A DNA stretch of 64,000 bases from Mycolicibacterium sp. ND9-15 (lineage in GTDB: Bacteria; Actinomycetota; Actinomycetes; Mycobacteriales; Mycobacteriaceae): assembly GCF_035918395.1 (NCBI RefSeq), contig NZ_CP142362.1, forward strand, positions 4,811,501-4,875,500, read 5' to 3'. A program made the translations under genes and the position numbers. Positions 16,123 through 24,416 of the stretch are shown here, one piece after another; positions within the stretch are counted from its first letter, which is position 1; each line of letters begins with the position of its first letter. Below the pieces are notes generated by a model that made no database searches, was not told where the DNA came from, and saw only the letters and a list, made by a program, of their open reading frames with translations.

Positions 16123-18039
16123 GTGACTGCTGACGCTCGAGCCATTCCGACGCCACGCACCGCGCCGGTCGACCGCGACGAACTGAGGAGCCACCTGGTC
16201 GCGGCCGATCCCGGTGTGCTGGTCGCGGTGCTGGCACAGATGACGGGCGATCCGTCGGTGGTCGAGCGGTTCGGGCCCAAGATCTCCCACGTCCCCGATC
16301 CGCCGGAGCGCGCCGGGGTCACCGACGGCGATACCATGGCGGCGCTGGTCGAGGAGATCATCGCCGCGTTGAGCACCCCTCGAGTCGACGATGTGGATCC
16401 GGAGTTGTTCACCCGCGTCCTGCCCGTGGCGGTCGGCTCCGACGTCGAGGACGAATTCGTCGCGCTGCTGCTCGAACAGGGCGGTTTCCAGCTTTCACAG
16501 CCGACGCTGCCACGCACGGTGCCCATTCCGGAAACCACCACGCTGGCCATCATCGGCGCCGGTATCGCGGGCATCATCACCGCGCTGGCGGCCGCGGACG
16601 CGGGGGTGAACTACCAGCTCTTCGACCGCAACGACGAGGTCGGCGGCACGTGGCTGACCACGACGTATCCCGGAATCGGCGTCGACACACCGTCGGCGTA
16701 CTACTCGCTGTCGCGAGAGGTGAACCCGGACTGGTCGAGTTACTACCCGCAAGGTGCGGAGTACCAGGACTATCTCGTGGGGCTGGCCGACAAGTACGGA
16801 CTGCGCGAGCACACCCGGTTCGGCACCGAGGTGGAAGCGCTGTGGTGGGACGACGAGCGGAAGCAATGGCAGATTCACGCGGTCGACCGCGACGGTAACC
16901 GCGACGTCAGCTACGCCAGGGTGGTGGTCACCGCCGCCGGCTACCTCAACCGTCCGCGCTGGCCGGACGTCCCGGGCCGGGAGTCGTTCGAGGGCACCAG
17001 CATTCACTCCGCGATGTGGGACCCGTCGCTGAGCCTGGCGGGCAAGCGGGTGGCCGTCATCGGCGCCGGATGCACCGCTGTGCAGATCGTCGACGCCTGC
17101 GTGGACGAGGTGTCGCACCTGACCGTGTTCCAGCGTCAACCGCACTGGGTCGCGCCGCGCAAGCGGCCCTCCGACGATGTGCCGGAATTTCGTCGCTACC
17201 TCGGCAGGCACCTGCCCTACTACGCGAACTGGCACCGGGTGAAGTCCTACTGGGCGACGGCCGACAACAACTATCCCGTCATCTTGCGCGACCCCGAGTG
17301 GGCCAAGGATCACCTGTCGATCTCTCAGGCCAACGACGTGCTGCTGCAGATGTGCCTGGACTACATCAACCAGACATTCGGCGAGGGTTCGGAATTGGCG
17401 CAGAAGGTCACGCCGGACTTCGCGCCGTACGGCAAACGGATCATCCGCGACCCCGGCGGCTATTACGCGGCGCTGACCCGCGAGCATGTCGACGTGGAGG
17501 CCAGCGAACCGGCGGCGGTGAACGCCAACGGAATTGTCACGCAGGACGGCAGGCAGATCGATCTCGACGTGATCGTCTACGCCACCGGTTATCACCTGGA
17601 CTTCCTGTCGACCCTCGACATCCGGGGCCGCGACGGTGCGGCACTGCGCGACGAGTGGGGCGACAGCCCACGTGCGTACCGCGGCGGAACGGTGCCAGGA
17701 TTCCCGAACCTGTTCATCAACTCCGCGCCGAACTACAGCCCCGGCCACGGTGCGGGCGCGAACTTCTCGATGGAAGTGATGGCGCACTACATCATCGAGT
17801 CCCTGCAACTCATGGCGTTGCGTGACGCGACCACGATGGAGGTGACGCGGGAGGCCTACGACGAGTACGTCGCGCAGATCGACGATGCGATGTCGCGGAC
17901 GGTGTGGTGTCACACGCCGAACGCGCACACCTACTACCGCTCCCGCTCGGGTCGCGTCGTGGTCGCCACCCCGTATCGGCTGGTCGACATATGGCATCAG
18001 CATCGCGCGCCGATCGAAGAACACTTCGTGATCCGATGA
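16123..18039 (+). CDS. Baeyer-Villiger-type FAD monooxygenase with N-terminal extension
   Basis: A 638-residue flavoprotein monooxygenase. After a helical N-terminal extension of about 140 residues comes the FAD motif IIGAGIAGIITALAAADAG. Next are GGTWLTTTYPGIGVDTPS and the Baeyer-Villiger fingerprint FEGTSIHSAMWDP, then the NADPH motif VIGAGCTAVQIV. The extension resembles that of 4-hydroxyacetophenone monooxygenase-type enzymes. Such enzymes insert oxygen next to a ketone, giving an ester or lactone. GTG at 16123 is chosen because it gives the 99-bp divergent gap to the FadD gene. The SDR gene follows with an ATGA overlap. Confidence 0.85.
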   Translation: MTADARAIPTPRTAPVDRDELRSHLVAADPGVLVAVLAQMTGDPSVVERFGPKISHVPDPPERAGVTDGDTMAALVEEIIAALSTPRVDDVDPELFTRVLPVAVGSDVEDEFVALLLEQGGFQLSQPTLPRTVPIPETTTLAIIGAGIAGIITALAAADAGVNYQLFDRNDEVGGTWLTTTYPGIGVDTPSAYYSLSREVNPDWSSYYPQGAEYQDYLVGLADKYGLREHTRFGTEVEALWWDDERKQWQIHAVDRDGNRDVSYARVVVTAAGYLNRPRWPDVPGRESFEGTSIHSAMWDPSLSLAGKRVAVIGAGCTAVQIVDACVDEVSHLTVFQRQPHWVAPRKRPSDDVPEFRRYLGRHLPYYANWHRVKSYWATADNNYPVILRDPEWAKDHLSISQANDVLLQMCLDYINQTFGEGSELAQKVTPDFAPYGKRIIRDPGGYYAALTREHVDVEASEPAAVNANGIVTQDGRQIDLDVIVYATGYHLDFLSTLDIRGRDGAALRDEWGDSPRAYRGGTVPGFPNLFINSAPNYSPGHGAGANFSMEVMAHYIIESLQLMALRDATTMEVTREAYDEYVAQIDDAMSRTVWCHTPNAHTYYRSRSGRVVVATPYRLVDIWHQHRAPIEEHFVIR

Positions 18040-18923
18040 GCGGGGTTCTCGACGGTAAGACGGCACTGGTCACCGGAAGCAGCCGCGGTATCGGGCGTGC
18101 TGTGGCGCAACGCCTCTCGGCTGAAGGAGCCACCGTGGTCGTCACCGCGAGGTCGTTTGAGCCGTCGGCGTCGGTCCGAGGGGGCGCGGCCACAGCGTTG
18201 CCGGGCACGATCGCCGAGACGATCGATCTGATCGAGCAGTCCGGTGGTAAGGCCATCGGCATCGCGGCCGACCTCGACGATGCCGACCAGCGCTGCCGGC
18301 TGGTCGACGAGGTCATAGAGCGCACCGGGGGTCTCGACATCCTGGTCAACAACGCCGGTTTCGCCGATTACGCCTGTGTCGAAGAGATGAGCCTAGACAC
18401 GTTCGACCGCACGGTCGAGCACTATCTGCGGACCCCGTTCGTGCTGACCAAGGCGGCCGTGCCGCACATGCGCCAACGGGGGGCGGGCTGGATCGTCAAC
18501 ATCGGCTCGGTCACCGGTGTCGCACCCGTGCGGCCGTACCGCGAATACAACAAGACGTCCGGTGACGTGGTCTACGCGTCCTGCAAGGCCGCGCTCCATC
18601 GTTTCACCCAGGGGGTCGCCGCGGAGTTGCTCGACGCGAACATCGCGGTGAACTGTGTCGGTCCCTCCAGCGCGATCCGGACGCCCGGCGCGTCGCAACT
18701 CATTCCGGACACCTTCCCGACCGAGCCGGTGGAGTACTTGGCCGAGACCGTGCTGGCGATGTGTCACCTGCCGGCGCAGGAGCGGACCGGGCTGGTGGCG
18801 TTCAGCCTGCACTATCCATGGTCACAGGGTTTGACCGTGCACAGCCTCGACGGCGCCACCGAGTTACCGCCGCTGGAGCCGCCGGCGACCGCCAACCCGA
18901 ACATCAAACCCGCCGGCCTTTAG
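18036..18923 (+). CDS. Short-chain dehydrogenase/reductase
   Basis: A 295-residue SDR with ALVTGSSRGIGRAVAQRLSAEG near residue 10, NNAG near 105, the catalytic Ser in NIGSVTGVAPV, and a YASCK motif near residue 185. About 20 extra residues lie between the second strand and the NNAG region, and an insert with EYNKTSGD precedes the active site. The N-terminal TGSSRGIG glycine motif is intact. Its ATG overlaps the monooxygenase stop, so both are made from one transcript. It may supply the ketone for, or act on the product of, that enzyme. Confidence 0.85.
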   Translation: MSGVLDGKTALVTGSSRGIGRAVAQRLSAEGATVVVTARSFEPSASVRGGAATALPGTIAETIDLIEQSGGKAIGIAADLDDADQRCRLVDEVIERTGGLDILVNNAGFADYACVEEMSLDTFDRTVEHYLRTPFVLTKAAVPHMRQRGAGWIVNIGSVTGVAPVRPYREYNKTSGDVVYASCKAALHRFTQGVAAELLDANIAVNCVGPSSAIRTPGASQLIPDTFPTEPVEYLAETVLAMCHLPAQERTGLVAFSLHYPWSQGLTVHSLDGATELPPLEPPATANPNIKPAGL

Positions 18924-18926
18924 CGG

Positions 18927-18971
18927 TTTCGGTGCGCTACTGATCGCGCAGCGACGGTTAGCGCACCGAAA
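18927..18971. terminator. Nested inverted repeat between convergent genes (copy 2)
   Basis: Arms TTTCGGTGCGCTA (18927-18939) and TAGCGCACCGAAA (18959-18971) are perfect complements, with an inner TCGC-GCA-GCGA hairpin (18944-18954). The arms are identical to those at 5296-5340 and only the loop differs. It begins 3 bases after the SDR stop and ends next to the convergent gene's stop at 18972. It may be a bidirectional terminator. Confidence 0.65.
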
Positions 18972-19586
18972 TCACCCGTTGGCGCAGAAGCTGTGGCACA
19001 CGCGGTCGCGGACGATGACCTCGGGGCATTCCGGGTCGAACCAGCGGTCCACGTACGCCCAGTGAATCGGATGCATCAGATACGGCCCGGTCAAACCGTC
19101 GAGATCGCGGAACTCCTGCTCGAACACATGGGTCCATGCCGAGGTGCCCACCGCCGAGTCGACAGGGCTCAGCTGCCATGTCGCGATCGAGGTGACGTAG
19201 CGGGGGAGTAGGCGTAAATCGTCCTCGAACCGCGCGACGGTCGCGTCGGCGGTGTCGGGCTGCACCCGAAGCAGCAGTGTCCGGTAAACGGTGGCGGGAA
19301 TGTCTCTGGCGCTGACGGGTCCGCCGGCGTATGCGGCACCGTTGATGCGGGTGACCTCTGGAGCGTCCAGCAGCGAATCGAAAGCGGTTGCTGCCGAGCA
19401 CCATTGGTCAGCAGTGTCGAACCGCAGGTGCATCAGGATGTCTCCACCGTTGCGCACACCGGGTAGCGTGGGTTGCACCAGCGAACGCACAGCGCAGCTG
19501 TCGGCCGCCGTAGCCCGCAGGTCCTCGAGCAGGCGGCCCCGCTGGGCCCCCTCGGCGACGTCGATCAAGCGGATGACGTTAAACAT
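18972..19586 (-). CDS. Dabb-like dimeric alpha/beta barrel protein
   Basis: A 204-residue soluble protein made of two ferredoxin-like repeats, each with a strand-helix-strand start (NVIRLIDVAEGAQRGRLLEDL and TLLLRVQPDTADATVARFEDDL). The second repeat has SAWTHVFEQEFRDLDGLTGPYLMHPIHW, typical of the stress-responsive Dabb/NIPSNAP group. These fold into dimeric barrels; some are enzymes acting on polyketide or steroid intermediates, many have no known role. The ATG at 19586 overlaps the end of the upstream gene by 8 bases, so the two are co-translated. Confidence 0.65.
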   Translation of the reverse strand: MFNVIRLIDVAEGAQRGRLLEDLRATAADSCAVRSLVQPTLPGVRNGGDILMHLRFDTADQWCSAATAFDSLLDAPEVTRINGAAYAGGPVSARDIPATVYRTLLLRVQPDTADATVARFEDDLRLLPRYVTSIATWQLSPVDSAVGTSAWTHVFEQEFRDLDGLTGPYLMHPIHWAYVDRWFDPECPEVIVRDRVCHSFCANG

Positions 19587-19926
19587 CGCAGAGTCCGTCC
19601 ACGTCGGTGGCCGCCGCCGCGACGCTGCGTGAGCGCTCCACGACGAGTTCGGCGATGCCCTCCCACCACTGCCCGAGCGTGGCATCTGGTCTGGCCTGCC
19701 ACGTCATCTCCCACCAGGCTTGCGGTGAGCGCAGCACCCATGTCACGGTCACCACGTTGGGCTGGTCGTCGAACCAGACCGGCGGGCTGACGAGCACATC
19801 GCGAAGAGTCATCCCGCGCTCGCGTGCGCCCGGTGCGTACTCGGCGAGATAGGCATCGACGAATCGCCTGGCACACCCCGGCCGGGTGGTGACCCGGTCG
19901 ATGACGAACACCTCACCGTCGGCCAT
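19579..19926 (-). CDS. Small NIPSNAP/Dabb-like protein
   Basis: A 115-residue protein starting MADGEVFVIDRVTTRPG and continuing with FVDAYLAEYAPGARERGMTL, strands rich in tryptophan (VTWVLRSPQAWWEMTW) and a C-terminal helix. This is the pattern of a single dimeric alpha/beta barrel domain, similar to a NIPSNAP protein. The ATG at 19926 is chosen because it leaves a 100-bp divergent gap to the Old Yellow Enzyme gene. Its product and that of the next gene may form a mixed dimer; this is inferred from gene overlap. Confidence 0.6.
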   Translation of the reverse strand: MADGEVFVIDRVTTRPGCARRFVDAYLAEYAPGARERGMTLRDVLVSPPVWFDDQPNVVTVTWVLRSPQAWWEMTWQARPDATLGQWWEGIAELVVERSRSVAAAATDVDGLCDV

Positions 19927-19968
19927 CGTCCGAGCGTACGGCCGTCGCGGCGACGACCGGCACGACAC

Positions 19969-19983
19969 TCCCGGCCATCGGGA
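19969..19983. promoter_or_regulatory. Copy of the cluster operator motif (site 6)
   Basis: TCCCGGCCATCGGGA fits the consensus TCCCGGTCANCGGGA at 14 of 15; the perfect arms extend to CTCCCG/CGGGAG. The centre (19976) is midway between the divergent starts at 19926 and 20027. Confidence 0.65.
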
Positions 19984-20026
19984 GGGCACCGTTGACCGCA
20001 GCCACACCCGGGAGGACCGTGGTCGG

Positions 20027-21235
20027 ATGAGCGTTGAGACGATGTCGGATCCGTTCGAGCCTGCCCGGCTCGGCCCGGTGCGGCTGCGCAACCGGGTGAT
20101 CAAGGCCGCCACGTCGGAAGGTCGGTCGCCCGACGGGCTGGTCACCGACGACCTGATCGACTTCCATGTCGCCTTCGCCAAGGGCGGTGTCGGGATGACG
20201 ACGGTCGCCTACTGCTGCGTGTCCCGCGAGGGCGCCAGCGCACCGGGCCAGATCGTGATGAGCAAGGCGGCGTTGCCCGGGCTCCGCAGGCTCACCGACG
20301 CCGTGCACGGCGCCGGCGCTGCCGTCTCCGCCCAACTCGGCCACGCCGGGATCGTCGCACCCAAGAAGCTCACCGGTGCCACACCGGTCGCGCCCAGCCG
20401 GTTCGTCAACCCGACATCGTTTGCCTACTGCCGCGAGATCGCCCGCGACGAGATCCGAGCCGTCATCGAACAATTCGCCGTGGCCGCCCAGGTGGCGGTC
20501 GACGCCGACTTCGACGCCGTGGAACTGCACTTCGGCCATCTCTACCTGCCGAGCTCCTTCCTGAGCGCACGCATCAACCGTCGAAAGGACGGCTACGGCG
20601 GTTCGATCGACAACCGGTCCCGGCTCGTCCGGGAAATCGCGGCGCGCGTCCGGGAAGTCGTGGGCGACCGGATTGCGGTCATCGCCAAACTGGATATGGA
20701 CGACGGGCTGCCCGGCAGCATCTGGATCGACGAGGCTCTGCGGACCGCGCAGCTGCTCGACGCCGATGCCACGTTGGACGCCATCGAGCTCACCCAGGGG
20801 TCATCGGTTTACAAGCCGATGTACCTCTTCCGCGGCGATGTGCCGGTCAAGGAGTTCGCCGAGGTGATGCCGCCGGCGCTGCGCCCCGGTGTCCGGTTGG
20901 CGGGCAAGCGGATCATGGGCAGCTACCCGTACCGGAATCTGTACATGCTCGATGCGGCAAGGCAATTCGTGCCCGTAGTCCGCAATACCAAGCTGATCCT
21001 GCTAGGCGGTATCACCAACCGCGACCATATCGAGACGGGTCTGCGCGAGGGATTCGACTTCATCGCCATGGGGCGGGCGCTGCTGCGCGAGCCGGACCTG
21101 GTCAACACGATGATCACCGATCCGACGGCCCGTAGCCGCTGCAACCACAACAACAAGTGCATGGTCACCGTCTTCGGCCGCACCCACTGCGTGCTCGATC
21201 CCGAGCAGCGCTACGGCGACATCCCGAAGGTGTGA
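20027..21235 (+). CDS. NADH:flavin oxidoreductase, Old Yellow Enzyme family
   Basis: A 402-residue FMN-dependent TIM-barrel enzyme. FEPARLGPVRLRNRVIKAAT is the N-terminal FMN signature, VSAQLGHAG lies near residue 105, and FDAVELHFGHLYLPSSFLS holds the paired histidines that bind substrate in this family. RRKDGYGGSIDNRSRL follows, and GGITNRDHIETGLREGFDFIAMGRALL is the phosphate-binding end. A short C-terminal tail has CNHNNKC. It reduces activated C=C bonds of enones, fitting ring or side-chain reduction. An alternative ATG at 20042 is possible; 20027 has the better ribosome binding site (GGGAGGACC). Confidence 0.85.
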   Translation: MSVETMSDPFEPARLGPVRLRNRVIKAATSEGRSPDGLVTDDLIDFHVAFAKGGVGMTTVAYCCVSREGASAPGQIVMSKAALPGLRRLTDAVHGAGAAVSAQLGHAGIVAPKKLTGATPVAPSRFVNPTSFAYCREIARDEIRAVIEQFAVAAQVAVDADFDAVELHFGHLYLPSSFLSARINRRKDGYGGSIDNRSRLVREIAARVREVVGDRIAVIAKLDMDDGLPGSIWIDEALRTAQLLDADATLDAIELTQGSSVYKPMYLFRGDVPVKEFAEVMPPALRPGVRLAGKRIMGSYPYRNLYMLDAARQFVPVVRNTKLILLGGITNRDHIETGLREGFDFIAMGRALLREPDLVNTMITDPTARSRCNHNNKCMVTVFGRTHCVLDPEQRYGDIPKV

Positions 21236-21245
21236 GCGCGCGACG

Positions 21246-22163
21246 TCAGAGCAGAGCGGCCAATTCGGCGGCGGCCGAACGCCGTGCCACGTGCGCGATG
21301 TCGAGCATCGGCATCGTCATGAAGCCGTGGATCCCGCCGTCGAACGGACACCGCACCACCTTGACGCCCGCGGTCTCCAACGCGTCGGCATATGCGATGC
21401 CCTCGTCGCGCACCGGGTCGTGGCCCGCGGTCACCACCACCGCCGGCGGCAGCACGTCCAGGCGTGCGTGCAGCGGTGAGGCATACGGATGGGCGCGGTC
21501 GGCGGGGGAGGGGACATACTGGTCCCAGTACCACTGCAGTGCCGAGCGGGGGTTGTAGAAACCCTTGCCGTACAACCGATACGACTCGGTGTCGAAATTC
21601 GCTGCGATCATCGGGTACAGCATCAGCTGCGCGGTCAGGGGCGGTCCACCGCGGTCGCGTGCCATCACCGCGGTGACGGCGGCGAGGTTGCCGCCGGCGC
21701 TGTCACCGCCGACGGCGATTCGGTCCGGGTCGCCGCCGAGATCGGCCGCGTGGTCGGCCACCCATCGCGTCGCGGCGTACATGTCCTCTGCCGCGGCCGG
21801 CCACCGAGCCTCGGGCGCCAGCCGGTAATCCACCGAGACGACAACGGCCGGAACGAGGTTCGCGAGACTCCGGCACAGCGCGTCGTGGCTGTCGAGGTCG
21901 CAGAACACGAATCCGCCGCCGTGCGCGTACACCAGGACGGGCAATCGCTCTGCCGACCTGGGCCGGTAGACCCGGACTGGAATTGACGCGTCGTCACCGG
22001 GGACGGTGAGTTCGCGGATTTCTCCAATCGCTTCGGGCTCGGTGGGGGCGACGAAGCGCGAGCGGATCGTCGCCCGTGCCTGCGCGCCGGTCATGGTGTG
22101 CACCGGAGGGAAGCCGGCATCCAGCGACTCGATCACGTCGGCGATCTGAGGATCGAGAGTCAT
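21246..22163 (-). CDS. Alpha/beta hydrolase, hormone-sensitive lipase family
   Basis: A 305-residue esterase with YAHGGGFVFCDLD near residue 80, nucleophile elbow GGDSAGGNLAAV near residue 150, acid in AGHDPVRDEG near 245 and base in GGIHGFMTM near 277. It is a second member of the same family as the gene at 6523-7482, but the two differ strongly. It sits directly after the IclR gene (3-base gap) and converges with the Old Yellow Enzyme gene. It probably cleaves an ester or lactone formed in the cluster's pathway. Confidence 0.85.
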   Translation of the reverse strand: MTLDPQIADVIESLDAGFPPVHTMTGAQARATIRSRFVAPTEPEAIGEIRELTVPGDDASIPVRVYRPRSAERLPVLVYAHGGGFVFCDLDSHDALCRSLANLVPAVVVSVDYRLAPEARWPAAAEDMYAATRWVADHAADLGGDPDRIAVGGDSAGGNLAAVTAVMARDRGGPPLTAQLMLYPMIAANFDTESYRLYGKGFYNPRSALQWYWDQYVPSPADRAHPYASPLHARLDVLPPAVVVTAGHDPVRDEGIAYADALETAGVKVVRCPFDGGIHGFMTMPMLDIAHVARRSAAAELAALL

Positions 22164-22166
22164 CGT

Positions 22167-23009
22167 CTACGCGTATTGCAGCGTCGGCTCACGGGTCGGA
22201 ACCGGTCGCAGGGCGGGACCCCCCCGCAGCGGGCGCACCTGCTGCAGGGTGGGAGCGACCCACTGCGGGCCGTCCTCGGCGTTGCGCCAGATTCCCATGG
22301 CGGTCATCCGCACCGGCGCGACGAGGCGCTGGTCGAACATCATCCGGTTCATCGGCCCACACACCGACACTGCCGCGACCGCCTCGCCCTCGCCTCCGAT
22401 AGGCGCTGCGACACAACCGAATCCGGTCAGCGCCTCCTCACGATCGAACGCGATGCCGTGGGTATGCACCTTGGTCAGCTCGCTGCGCAGCTGAGCGGGC
22501 GAGCCAATCGAGTACTTGGTGCGGCGGCTGCCGAAATCGACTGCCTCACAATCGAGGCCTTCGGCGTAGGCGAGCATCGCCTTTCCGACCGCCGAACAGT
22601 GGGCGGGGTGACGCGCGCCGACGCGGCTGGGAACCGCCGCGGCCATCCGGTCACCGATCTTCTCCAGGTACACGACGTCCGTGCCGTCGAGGACGGCGAG
22701 ATGGACGACGAGACCGGTGGCGCGATGCAGGTCGTGCAGCAGAGGTACCGCCGCCCGGTGCAGCCGATCCTGGTGCACGGCGAGCGAGCCCAACTCGACG
22801 AGCCGCATGCCCAGTTCGTAGTCGCGGCCGTTGCGCCGCAGCCAGCGCAGTTGCACGAGACGTTCGAGCATGCGGTGCGCAGACGACCGGGGAAGGCCGG
22901 TGCGGCGCACGATCTGTGCCAACGTCAACCGGCCCGGTCCGTCGAATGCGTCTAGGACCAGCGCTACCCGGTCGAGGACGGCACTGGGAGTTTCGACAGT
23001 CGATGTCAT
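22167..23009 (-). CDS. IclR family transcriptional regulator
   Basis: A 280-residue IclR protein. The N-terminal winged helix covers residues 10-75, including LTLAQIVRRTGLPRSSAHRML. The C-terminal effector domain has GTDVVYLEKIGDRMAA, RVGARHPAHCSAVGKAMLA and the late GGEGEAVAAVSVCGPMNRM, typical of the ligand pocket. The start at 23009 follows a strong site (CGGAGGTGCC). IclR proteins often sense aromatic or acyl metabolites and control neighbouring operons. An AT-rich palindrome at 23040-23060 in its own promoter suggests autoregulation. The hydrolase gene follows on the same transcript. Confidence 0.9.
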   Translation of the reverse strand: MTSTVETPSAVLDRVALVLDAFDGPGRLTLAQIVRRTGLPRSSAHRMLERLVQLRWLRRNGRDYELGMRLVELGSLAVHQDRLHRAAVPLLHDLHRATGLVVHLAVLDGTDVVYLEKIGDRMAAAVPSRVGARHPAHCSAVGKAMLAYAEGLDCEAVDFGSRRTKYSIGSPAQLRSELTKVHTHGIAFDREEALTGFGCVAAPIGGEGEAVAAVSVCGPMNRMMFDQRLVAPVRMTAMGIWRNAEDGPQWVAPTLQQVRPLRGGPALRPVPTREPTLQYA

Positions 23010-23039
23010 GGGGCACCTCCGGACAAAAGCGTTACCAGA

Positions 23040-23060
23040 CATATTTCTATTAGGAATATG
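23040..23060. promoter_or_regulatory. Palindrome in the IclR gene promoter
   Basis: CATATTTC (23040-23047) and GGAATATG (23053-23060) are inverted repeats with one mismatch and a 5-bp spacer, centred about 41 bp before the IclR start. The AT content is far above the surroundings. This is a candidate autoregulatory operator, clearly different in sequence from the cluster motif. The rest of the gap 23010-23209 shows no gene. Confidence 0.5.
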
Positions 23061-23209
23061 CCTATTTGTAGCACACCACTGTGCGGGCTGTCACACGAAT
23101 ACGGCGATTTGCTTTCGGTCACCTAAACGCCTTCGTCCACGCATCGACCGGGCCTCTATCGGGTTGATCGCACGCACCCGTTGCGTGCGATCACCCGGCT
23201 AAGGCACGG

Positions 23210-24367
23210 CTAAGGCGAGACGGCGTTGCTCTGCGGGTCGATGAGCACCTTGGCGTGAGCTTCGGCGGTGCCGAGCACCTCGAACGCGCGGGCGACACCA
23301 TCGAGGCCGACCGTGCCGGTCACAAGCGACGATGCGTCGACCTCGCCGTCGGCGAGCATGTGCAGTGAGTCGCGAAATTCCAGTGGGGTGTAACCGAACA
23401 CGAAGCGCATGTCGATCTCTTTGCCGATGGCCATGGCCGGCCGCAGCTGGTCGGTGCCCATGCAGACGCCGGCGACGATGACGCGCGACTGCAGGGGTGC
23501 GGCGCCGACGATTCCGTCGATGATCCCGGGCACGCCGACGCACTCGAAGATCACCGGACGCTTGGGCGCCGTCGCACCGATGGTGTCGGCGATCCGATAC
23601 AGATGTGACCAACCGGGCAGGCGGCGCAGCTTTTCCATCGCGCCGACGCCGAGCTCGAACAACTGGGGAGCCTCGACGATGGCGCCCGACTGACCGGCGA
23701 CCGCATATGGAGATTCGTCGGCGGGGTCTACCACGATGTCCGCTCCACATCGGGACGCCATGTCGCGGCGCGTCACCGAGAAGTCGCTCGCGACGATCGT
23801 GTGTACGCCGAGCGCCTTCAGGTGGCAGATCACCGCGAGCCCGACCGGTCCGCATCCGATCACGATCGCGACATCGCGTTTGCGAATCTCGCTGCGGCGC
23901 ACGGCATGCAGGGCGACCGCCATGGGTTCGGTGAGCGCCGCGGTGTCCAGGCTCAGACCGTTCGGGATGACAAAGCTCAGCGCCCCTTCGGCGAGCACAT
24001 GCTCGGCGTAGGCACCGGGTGCCAACGGCGACAATCCGGTCATGTGCACCCCGCCCGAGGCGCGCAGCAACGGAAAGGAGACCACCGGTGTGCCGACCCT
24101 GAACTGCCTGCTCGTCCCGCGGCCTCGCTCGAGGACTTCTCCGCAGAACTCGTGGCCGAACACGACGGGGGTGTCCTGGCGCATGAAGTCTCGGTAACCC
24201 ATCTCGTCCATCACGCCGGTCAGTTCGCCGGCGTGGTCTTTGGCGTGCAGGTCGGATCCGCAGATGCCGCACCGCCGCACCTCGAGCAGTAGTTGTCCGC
24301 GCGCCGGTACCGGCGTCGGCAGGTCGACGACCGACAGATTCCCTTGCTCACAGCTGACCGCTTTCAT
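23210..24367 (-). CDS. Zinc-type alcohol dehydrogenase lacking the structural-zinc cysteines
   Basis: A 385-residue MDR dehydrogenase. The catalytic-zinc motif CGICGSDLHAKDH is near residue 40, VVFGHEFCGEV near 70, and the NAD motif VIGCGPVGLAVICHLKALG near 170. The lobe that usually has four cysteines instead reads FPLLRASGGVHMTG, so the structural zinc is missing. It resembles threonine/sorbitol-dehydrogenase-like members with an unusual long insert around residue 240 (QLFELGVGAMEKLRRLPG). ATG at 24367 gives the normal N-terminus. It lies 49 bases after the FAD gene, probably at the end of the leftward HsaA-type operon. Confidence 0.8.
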   Translation of the reverse strand: MKAVSCEQGNLSVVDLPTPVPARGQLLLEVRRCGICGSDLHAKDHAGELTGVMDEMGYRDFMRQDTPVVFGHEFCGEVLERGRGTSRQFRVGTPVVSFPLLRASGGVHMTGLSPLAPGAYAEHVLAEGALSFVIPNGLSLDTAALTEPMAVALHAVRRSEIRKRDVAIVIGCGPVGLAVICHLKALGVHTIVASDFSVTRRDMASRCGADIVVDPADESPYAVAGQSGAIVEAPQLFELGVGAMEKLRRLPGWSHLYRIADTIGATAPKRPVIFECVGVPGIIDGIVGAAPLQSRVIVAGVCMGTDQLRPAMAIGKEIDMRFVFGYTPLEFRDSLHMLADGEVDASSLVTGTVGLDGVARAFEVLGTAEAHAKVLIDPQSNAVSP

Positions 24368-24416
24368 CCACCCATCCTGTCCCATAGGAACGGCGGACAC
24401 GGCAGTTCCTGCAGGA

